A DNA stretch of 7,015 nucleotides from Bdellovibrionales bacterium (lineage in GTDB: Bacteria > Bdellovibrionota > Bdellovibrionia > Bdellovibrionales > UBA1609): assembly GCA_027451425.1 (NCBI GenBank), contig DAIDJH010000093.1, positions 1-7,015 of the forward strand, read 5' to 3'. The position numbers and the translations under genes were made by a program. Positions 1-4,642 of this stretch are shown here, piece by piece. Within the stretch, counting starts at the first letter, position 1; each line of letters starts with the position of its first letter. Under the pieces are notes generated by a model. That model made no database searches. It had not been told where the DNA came from and saw only the letters and a list, made by a program, of their open reading frames with translations.

Positions 1-1015
1 GGCGCGCGACCGCTTCGGTATGAAAACCCATTTTGTGCGCGCACATGCCAAGTTGAAAATTTGCCTCTTCAGAATAGTGCGGGTTATTGGTGAGATCGTT
101 AAGTAACCCGCTCACGATATGACATTTGTTACCTTTTTCATAAAGGAGTGTCGCCGCCAACATCAAAAGCTGATTGGCGGTCAATTCGCTTACTGGTTTC
201 AATTCGGCAAGCGGAGTGGTCGCGCCCATTGTTAAATCAACCGCCGCGATTCTTTCATGATTCACCATCTGGCCGATCGCAAAATCCCCCTGTCGCGGTC
301 GGTGAGCTTTCGCCACCTTCTCAAGTTTCTTGCCGACGATTTTCCGCATTTCTTTTACAGACGGCATGGGCGGCGAAGACAACGGTTTAACGACCTCATA
401 TTTGCTAAGATCCACAATTTTTGTTGTCGGCAAAAATGCGGCAGCGCTGATTTCTTTTTCATTGCCGATATCCAGCCGCGGGATATTTTTCACGCTGATC
501 GTGATTGTGCGCTTTTTCTTCTTGATCACCTGCTTCAACGCAAAGAAAGGTACGCCGTTTTTTGTTTTAGGCAAAACCGATGTTCCGAGTCGTGCCGGCG
601 CCACAGTTTTAAGCGCGCTTTGATTTGCCACCGTTTGCGTGGCATTGAGAATTTGAGAAAATTGCTGCTGCGCGGGCGTGAGTGCTGACCGCGCGGGAGC
701 GCTTGTCAACGTATTGGCCGGTAAAGACCCCGTCGAATTTGTCGCCACCGCGGTTTTTACCGCCGCGGTTGTTACCTTTGGGCTCGTTGATGCCGCCGTG
801 TTGGTGCCGCGCCATGAACTCCACCGTTGCTGAAGTTCCATCGCCCATTTGGTTGCCTTTTGCTCCGCCTTCGCTTCGTATTGATGCAAAGTTGTGTGCC
901 AATCTCCACCATCAGCGGAAACCGAGGATAAATCGGCCGATTCGATTGGTCTTGCCAAAACAAATGCGCCAGTCAAAATAACCGCGCCTGTAACAATCAG
1001 AATCTTTTTATTCAC
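1..1015 (-). CDS. Secreted protein with Ser/Thr/Ala-rich linker and TPR-like region, GltC-like candidate, 3' end missing
   Basis: I translated this frame by hand. It is open without a stop from a GTG at 1015 to the left edge (338 codons plus one base). The start is set by TAAGGAG, 8 nt upstream, and by an in-frame TAA immediately before it. Another in-frame GTG three codons upstream overlaps the Shine-Dalgarno and is less likely. The N-terminus NKKILIVTGAVILTGAFVLA is a signal peptide or membrane anchor, possibly cleaved after VLA or ESA. Residues 40-70 are helical and charged. Residues 71-150 are a low-complexity Ser/Thr/Ala linker (for example TAAVKTAVATNSTGS). A Lys-rich patch lies at 161-170. 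From about 277 to the cut, the sequence reads as paired helices of TPR type (QLLMLAATLLYEKGNKC, then EEANFQLGMCAHKMGFHTEA). It follows an outer-membrane barrel, and GltC of M. xanthus is a periplasmic partner of the GltA/B barrels, so GltC is the best candidate. The missing C-terminus leaves this open. Confidence 0.87.
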   Translation of the reverse strand, partial: MNKKILIVTGAVILTGAFVLARPIESADLSSVSADGGDWHTTLHQYEAKAEQKATKWAMELQQRWSSWRGTNTAASTSPKVTTAAVKTAVATNSTGSLPANTLTSAPARSALTPAQQQFSQILNATQTVANQSALKTVAPARLGTSVLPKTKNGVPFFALKQVIKKKKRTITISVKNIPRLDIGNEKEISAAAFLPTTKIVDLSKYEVVKPLSSPPMPSVKEMRKIVGKKLEKVAKAHRPRQGDFAIGQMVNHERIAAVDLTMGATTPLAELKPVSELTANQLLMLAATLLYEKGNKCHIVSGLLNDLTNNPHYSEEANFQLGMCAHKMGFHTEAVAR

Positions 1016-1023
1016 GACACACA

Positions 1024-1030
1024 CTCCTTA
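1024..1030 (-). promoter_or_regulatory. Ribosome binding site of the left-edge secreted protein gene
   Basis: TAAGGAG, with GGAG 8 nt before the GTG at 1015. It supports this start for a gene otherwise visible only as an open frame running off the window. Confidence 0.6.
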
Positions 1031-1057
1031 GCCGACGCGTTCACGCGCCAGCTTCAT
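1028..1057 (-). other. Possible 9-codon linking ORF with a small GC-rich hairpin between barrel gene and last gene
   Basis: The 41-bp gap holds an ATG that shares its A with the barrel gene's TGA (TGATG). It opens a 9-codon frame (MKLARERVG) ending at a TAA that leads directly into the GGAG of the next gene. The same stretch can fold as a 4-5 bp stem (arms 1035-1039 and 1044-1048, 4-nt loop). No T-run follows, so it is not a terminator. It may be a termination-reinitiation bridge, or chance: a frame this short has little statistical weight. Confidence 0.2.
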
Positions 1058-1926
1058 CAAAAGAAATACGTAACGCCCATCAGGAAGTTCGTGGTATTGG
1101 CGGTGTTGCTCGACTTTGGAGCGCCCGGCAACGCCAGACCATTCCCGTAAGAAACAATGTTCTGTTGAAAGTATCGATTCTGCAGGTCGGCCTGAACGGC
1201 GAAATGCTTTGAAAAGAAAAAGTATTGAACGACATCAAATCCATAAGCGAATGAATTTTTTTGCGGATCATTCATCGTATCGTTTACAACCTGCTCATAT
1301 GTTTCAACGCCAATAAACGGCGTAAACTGCATGTCAAAATAGATGATTTTCTTACCCAAGAAGCTCATTTTCGCGTAGAAGGGGACCCAGTTAAATCCCA
1401 CCCCGACAAAATTGACGTCTCGGTTGAAGTCCGGGCGCACGCCTCCGCCGCTTAAACTTTGAAAGTCTTTTGTCGTCTGGCTGTCGCTCAAATCCGCCTT
1501 GTCATCAAAAAATTCAATCCCATAGCGCTCGCTAAAATAGTAGTTGAGCTTCATTTCGTAATTATATCCCGTATTGTACGGGTCATTGACGATCGGTCCG
1601 GCAAGTAAGCTCAATGCAAACCGTTTTGCTTTGGTGTACTTGCGATTTTGCACGACGCTAAAATCGGTGTCTTTCGGCGCCCAATATTTTTTCTCGAGAT
1701 CACCCATGTTGAGCTTGTCGCTTTGGCCGCCGGGCGCGGATTGCGTCGCCGACGAACTGCCGCTATTTTTCGCAACTTTTTTCTTGCGCTTATTATGGTG
1801 GCGCGTGTACTCAGCCGACTGCGCGAAGCTGGGGCTAGCGCTCAACCAAACCACGGGAGCGACTAAAAACACAGCCACAAGGGCTTTCACTAAGATGCTG
1901 TTCACCGCGGCTTTCTTTGATGTCAT
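1057..1926 (-). CDS. Outer-membrane beta-barrel protein (OMP_myx_plus type), GltA/GltB-like candidate
   Basis: This is a complete 289-residue protein. It has a long signal peptide (Lys4-Lys5, hydrophobic core about 11-30) with likely cleavage after SPSFA (residue 35). A basic stretch follows (HHNKRKKKVAKN) and then a polar Ser/Gly/Gln linker to about residue 70. The barrel starts near VVQNRKYTKAKRFALSLLAG and continues as alternating short hydrophobic/aromatic strands such as NYEMKLNYYFSERYGIEFF, VNFVGVGFNWVPF and FAVQADLQNRYF. It ends in MGVTYFF; a terminal Phe is the usual BAM recognition end of outer-membrane barrels. The VVQNR-x-Y-x-K-x-x-RF opening is what I associate with the Myxococcus-type outer-membrane beta-barrel family. 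The length suits about 8-12 strands. It starts 12 bp after the FHA/TonB-like gene with a strong AAGGAG site. GltA and GltB are outer-membrane barrels of the gliding machine, and context suggests this is their counterpart. Which of the two, or a different barrel of the family, cannot be told from sequence reading. Confidence 0.9.
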   Translation of the reverse strand: MTSKKAAVNSILVKALVAVFLVAPVVWLSASPSFAQSAEYTRHHNKRKKKVAKNSGSSSATQSAPGGQSDKLNMGDLEKKYWAPKDTDFSVVQNRKYTKAKRFALSLLAGPIVNDPYNTGYNYEMKLNYYFSERYGIEFFDDKADLSDSQTTKDFQSLSGGGVRPDFNRDVNFVGVGFNWVPFYAKMSFLGKKIIYFDMQFTPFIGVETYEQVVNDTMNDPQKNSFAYGFDVVQYFFFSKHFAVQADLQNRYFQQNIVSYGNGLALPGAPKSSNTANTTNFLMGVTYFF

Positions 1927-1933
1927 TTATAAA

Positions 1934-1939
1934 CTCCTT
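1934..1939 (-). promoter_or_regulatory. Ribosome binding site of the beta-barrel gene
   Basis: AAGGAG lies 7 nt before the ATG at 1926. It shares one base with the TAA stop of the FHA/TonB-like gene, so a ribosome terminating there would cover this site. This favours coupled expression of the two genes. Confidence 0.65.
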
Positions 1940-3429
1940 TAGTTTATAGCCTTAAACATAAACGGGTACGTAACAAGCACGCGCGTGCCACCTTTGGGTT
2001 TCGGAAAGTTCCAACTCGCCAAACGCCGCAAAATGCACCCCTCAACCATCGCGTTTCTGAGCGTCGAAATTCCGATGTGCTGCTCTTGAACCAAACCAGT
2101 TGCGTCGATCGTGAATTTGACCTGAACTTTGCCGTAAAGATTCGGGTTGGCGCTCAATTGACGTTCATAGCAATAGCGAACTTCACCAAGGTGGGCGTTG
2201 ATTACTCGCGCAATCACGTCTTTGTCGAGACCGCCTTCTACTTCAGTTTCTTCGTCTAGAATGCCGACAGTGCCGTTACCCGCCCCACCAGCGGCGAGAC
2301 CGCCAATACCGGCAATACTACGCCCCCCACCAATGCCTGAGGTACCAATGCCCCCCACCTTGAATGTGCCCCCACCTCGGCCAATCTTTGTATGAATGCC
2401 TTGAAGGCTGCCCATACTGCGGATGGCTGACGCCGGGCCCGTGTTCACATCGTCGGCGAAGCGGCCAAACCCGGCGATCATCGGACCATTTTTGTTGGCG
2501 CGTTTTGCAATTTTGCCGAGGAGCGCGTTGAGTTGCCCCAATTTCAAGTTTTTAACAATTTTTGTTGATGAGTTCGCGGCTTTTGCCTGAATTGGCGCAT
2601 GCGCCGCCATTGCCTGCGCAGGAGTTCGTGCCATAAGAACTTTGCGCATTTCACTTGCCTGTTTTCTTTCTTTACGCATGAGTTTTGCGTCAAACACCAT
2701 GCGGGTATATTTGTCGTCAGGCTTGAGTTCTTTGAGAGAATCGTTCGGCCGCCTTGGCACGGCAATCACAATGCCGATTAGCAACAGCGCAAAAACAAGC
2801 GCTGTAACAAATGGCGCGCGCGTTTCCGAACTTGTGAGGAGTGTCTTCCAATCCCCCTCGTGAGACTTCATGACGTCCGTTTTTACCAGACGCTGAATAA
2901 TGCGGTAAGCGCCGACCGGCGTTTCGACCGCACCCGCATCTTTCGGGGGGGCGAGCGTCTGCTCCGTGCCCGCAATATCAATCCGATAAGGTCTTTGCGG
3001 CTCAAGGAGCTCGGTTCGAACCAACCGATCGCCTTTCATCACGATCACTTGATGATAAGTCCGATTCGCCCCCTCGCTCTCGTTTGCCCAATTTTTTTCA
3101 GCGTTGAAAAGCGACTTCTCAATCACTCGTGGGGTAAATTTTAGCGTATGCCCGCCAACGATAATCGTCGTCACGTCACAAATCGTTTCACGCACGACGG
3201 GATTTTTCTCGCGCCACGTTCCGCTCGCACTGCCGGCATCGCAGATCGACCATGCTCTGTCATGATATTCCACATAAGCGTGAACGTCGCCAACATCCTC
3301 ACCTAAAAGTCGAACGTCGGCACTGCGCGAGCGCCCGAATATCCACGTGCGACCGCTCGGGCGAAATCGATGCCGGCCGATAAATTTGCCTTTATAATGA
3401 TGTTCAACTTCTAAATCGGTTCTTTTCAT
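1939..3429 (-). CDS. gltG: FHA domain / one-TM / AgmX-PglI (TonB-like) C-terminal protein, GltG-like
   Basis: This is a complete 496-residue protein. Residues about 24-100 form an FHA fold: FGRS at 31-34, His50 in DVGDVHAYVEY, the GSASGT turn at 66-71 and a closing VGGHTLKFTP strand. One membrane helix lies at about 206-224 (FVTALVFALLLIGIVIAV), followed by RR. This fits a cytoplasmic FHA domain and a periplasmic C-terminus. Residues about 230-300 are charged and helical, and 350-398 are Gly-rich. Residues about 400-496 match the AgmX/PglI C-terminal domain: VRYCYERQLSANPNLYGKVQ, a paired Cys465 in EGCILRRLASWNFPKPKGG and the end VTYPFMFK. Cys420 and Cys465 could form a disulfide. GltG/PglI of M. 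xanthus is an inner-membrane gliding protein with FHA and TonB-like parts. No zinc-finger or GYF-like segment is seen, which argues against GltJ/AgmX. The start overlaps the upstream stop (ATGA) with only a weak AGGT site, suggesting coupling. The FHA loop residues are unusual (see findings). Confidence 0.93.
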   Translation of the reverse strand: MKRTDLEVEHHYKGKFIGRHRFRPSGRTWIFGRSRSADVRLLGEDVGDVHAYVEYHDRAWSICDAGSASGTWREKNPVVRETICDVTTIIVGGHTLKFTPRVIEKSLFNAEKNWANESEGANRTYHQVIVMKGDRLVRTELLEPQRPYRIDIAGTEQTLAPPKDAGAVETPVGAYRIIQRLVKTDVMKSHEGDWKTLLTSSETRAPFVTALVFALLLIGIVIAVPRRPNDSLKELKPDDKYTRMVFDAKLMRKERKQASEMRKVLMARTPAQAMAAHAPIQAKAANSSTKIVKNLKLGQLNALLGKIAKRANKNGPMIAGFGRFADDVNTGPASAIRSMGSLQGIHTKIGRGGGTFKVGGIGTSGIGGGRSIAGIGGLAAGGAGNGTVGILDEETEVEGGLDKDVIARVINAHLGEVRYCYERQLSANPNLYGKVQVKFTIDATGLVQEQHIGISTLRNAMVEGCILRRLASWNFPKPKGGTRVLVTYPFMFKAIN

Positions 3430-3710
3430 TTCACATACCTAATCGATCGCTTAATTGCTTGATCGAAGTTTTGGTTCACGTTGTAAAGCGGTAAAAATTT
3501 AATGCCCTTTTTCTGTTGAACGTACGCGCCGTCAGGAGAACGCGCGATACCATCTACATCTGTCGCGTCAAAGTCGACTGATTGAGTTCGACGATAAACT
3601 GTGCGTTTTGCAACCGTACCGGCTGAACTCACCGAGGCGAATAACTCGACGGCCAGAGTGGCCAATACCATGGCCGCAAACACCATTATGGATAAAATGA
3701 TTCTTTTCAC
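3426..3710 (-). CDS. Small exported protein in the GltF position (94 aa)
   Basis: This small gene starts with GTG, a choice fixed by an unusually strong Shine-Dalgarno (GGAGGTGA) and by the 4-bp GTGA overlap with the preceding stop. Residues 1-30 form a hydrophobic segment (KRIILSIMVFAAMVLATLAV), either a signal peptide cleaved near SVSSA-G or a single membrane anchor. The mature part is short and has no cysteine. It contains an acidic stretch (SVDFDATDVDG), then SPDGAYVQQKKGIKFLPL and ends NFDQAIKRSIRYVK. From memory, an arrangement of acidic-D-G, then P-x-G-x-Y and then N-F is shared by small proteins beside FHA/TonB-like genes in other deltaproteobacteria. I assign no biochemical function. 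Position between the GltE-like and GltG-like genes makes it the counterpart of GltF. Its stop overlaps the start of the FHA gene by 4 bp, so it is probably made in step with its neighbours. Confidence 0.85.
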   Translation of the reverse strand: MKRIILSIMVFAAMVLATLAVELFASVSSAGTVAKRTVYRRTQSVDFDATDVDGIARSPDGAYVQQKKGIKFLPLYNVNQNFDQAIKRSIRYVK

Positions 3711-4642
3711 TGCTCACCTCCGCCCGTTTCACCGACATTGCCGCCGCTTTTTGCTTTCGTCTTGGCGGCTTCGGCAACTTGAGTCACCTTTTCGAGTTCC
3801 CTAATTTTCTTATTTATATCTACGTCCTTGTCTTCAGCGGGCATTCGACTGCCTTGCGCGAGCGCTGCCGCCTTTTCATACGTGTTCAACGCTGCCGCGT
3901 AATTTTTCGTATTCTCGTAAAGCGATCCAAGCCGCAATTGATAACGAAGATTTTGCGGACTCAGATTTACCGCGTGTTCGTAGGCGTTGATCGCTTTCGC
4001 CGGCTTCTGGAGCAAAATATAAGTCTCACCAAGGTTCGCCCATGCAGCGTAATCGGATGGCTCAATCTCCACAATTTTTTCAAAATCGTCAGCGGCATTG
4101 CTGTATTTTTGCTCGCGCACGTCCATCTTCGCAAGATAGAGTCGCGCATCGGTCAAATCGGGTTCATCACGAACGGCCGTATGAAATTCGCCGTTGGCCG
4201 ACGCCAATTCGTTAAGCGCGAGAAGTACGCGACCCTTTTGATAATGGAGCAACCCAAATTGCGGCGCATTTTTCAGAGCGAGATCGATCATCCACAGCGC
4301 GCGTTGGTTGTCACTTCGATCAAAAGCGGCAAGGCTCAAATAAAACGCCCCCCAAGGTTTAGTTGAAAATCGCTCGGCTAGCAAATTGCCGATTTGTTCA
4401 AGGCGCGCGGTTTTTTTGTATCGCTCACAAGCATTGGCTTTATCAATGAGGCGCCGAAGGGAATCATGCCGCCAACTGCGCGCGCCAACAGGACAAGTGT
4501 TCTCGCTGAAAGCGCCGCCACTTCGCAGCGAAACTGTTTTCAACATATAGTTTTTGTCGGTAAGATTTTCGCTCGTTGGCCCACTCGCACAGCCCGCAAT
4601 CCAGAGAGAAAACGTAAGCGCAACGAAAAGTATGTTCTTCAT
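3707..4642 (-). CDS. gltE: TPR lipoprotein, AglT/GltE-like
   Basis: This is a complete 311-residue protein. The N-terminus MKNILFVALTFSLWIAGC is a lipoprotein signal with the lipobox I-A-G-C, so Cys18 should be lipidated. Residue +2 is Ala, not Asp, which favours the outer membrane by the enterobacterial Lol rule. After a linker, TPR-type helix pairs run from about residue 97 to 263. The clearest is 198-231, containing WANLGETYILLQKPAKAINA followed by a YEHAVNLSP helix end. The last 45 residues are charged, Ala/Lys-rich and end in a Gly-rich tail. The start ATG overlaps the upstream TPR gene's stop by 4 bp and has a good ribosome site (AAGGTG). The stop overlaps the GTG of the next gene, also by 4 bp. 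A TPR lipoprotein between a long TPR gene and an FHA/TonB-like gene matches GltE of M. xanthus, which I recall as a TPR-containing lipoprotein of the gliding complex. TPR lipoproteins of the PilF/PilW kind are an alternative on domain content, but the neighbours do not support it. Confidence 0.9.
   Translation of the reverse strand: MKNILFVALTFSLWIAGCASGPTSENLTDKNYMLKTVSLRSGGAFSENTCPVGARSWRHDSLRRLIDKANACERYKKTARLEQIGNLLAERFSTKPWGAFYLSLAAFDRSDNQRALWMIDLALKNAPQFGLLHYQKGRVLLALNELASANGEFHTAVRDEPDLTDARLYLAKMDVREQKYSNAADDFEKIVEIEPSDYAAWANLGETYILLQKPAKAINAYEHAVNLSPQNLRYQLRLGSLYENTKNYAAALNTYEKAAALAQGSRMPAEDKDVDINKKIRELEKVTQVAEAAKTKAKSGGNVGETGGGEQ
3714..3721 (-). promoter_or_regulatory. Strong ribosome binding site deciding the GTG start of the 94-aa gene
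   Basis: GGAGGTGA is nearly a full anti-Shine-Dalgarno match, with GGAGG 6 nt from the GTG at 3710. It lies inside the last codons of the TPR lipoprotein gene. It is the strongest site in the cluster and confirms a short gene with a non-ATG start. Confidence 0.7.

Noticed and set aside
747..769. Inverted repeat with 7-bp arms (ACCGCGG / CCGCGGT, 9-nt loop)
   Set aside because: It lies inside a coding low-complexity linker where similar codons for Thr-Ala-Ala-Val/Thr-Ala-Val-Ala recur, and the core CCGCGG is itself a palindrome. It is explained by codon repetition and has no T-run.
609..963. Two short minus-strand open frames (609-902 and 772-963) as separate genes
   Set aside because: Both are out of frame with the continuous 338-codon frame from 1015 to 1, which has a ribosome site and signal peptide. 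Their translations are His/Arg/Gly-rich shadows of its Ser/Thr/Ala linker.
1035..1048. Short GC-rich stem as a transcription terminator after the barrel gene
   Set aside because: The stem is only 4-5 bp and is followed by a ribosome binding site and a new gene, not by a U-tract.
1939..3429. Classical TonB for siderophore uptake
   Set aside because: The protein has an N-terminal FHA domain before a central membrane helix, a Gly-rich linker and the Cys-containing AgmX/PglI-type end. No TonB-dependent receptor or ExbBD gene is nearby.
3779..4366. 195-codon plus-strand open frame
   Set aside because: It lies wholly opposite the TPR lipoprotein gene, whose lipobox, TPR pattern, ribosome site and stop/start overlaps are all consistent. 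The plus-strand translation shows no recognisable domain and is best explained as an antisense shadow.
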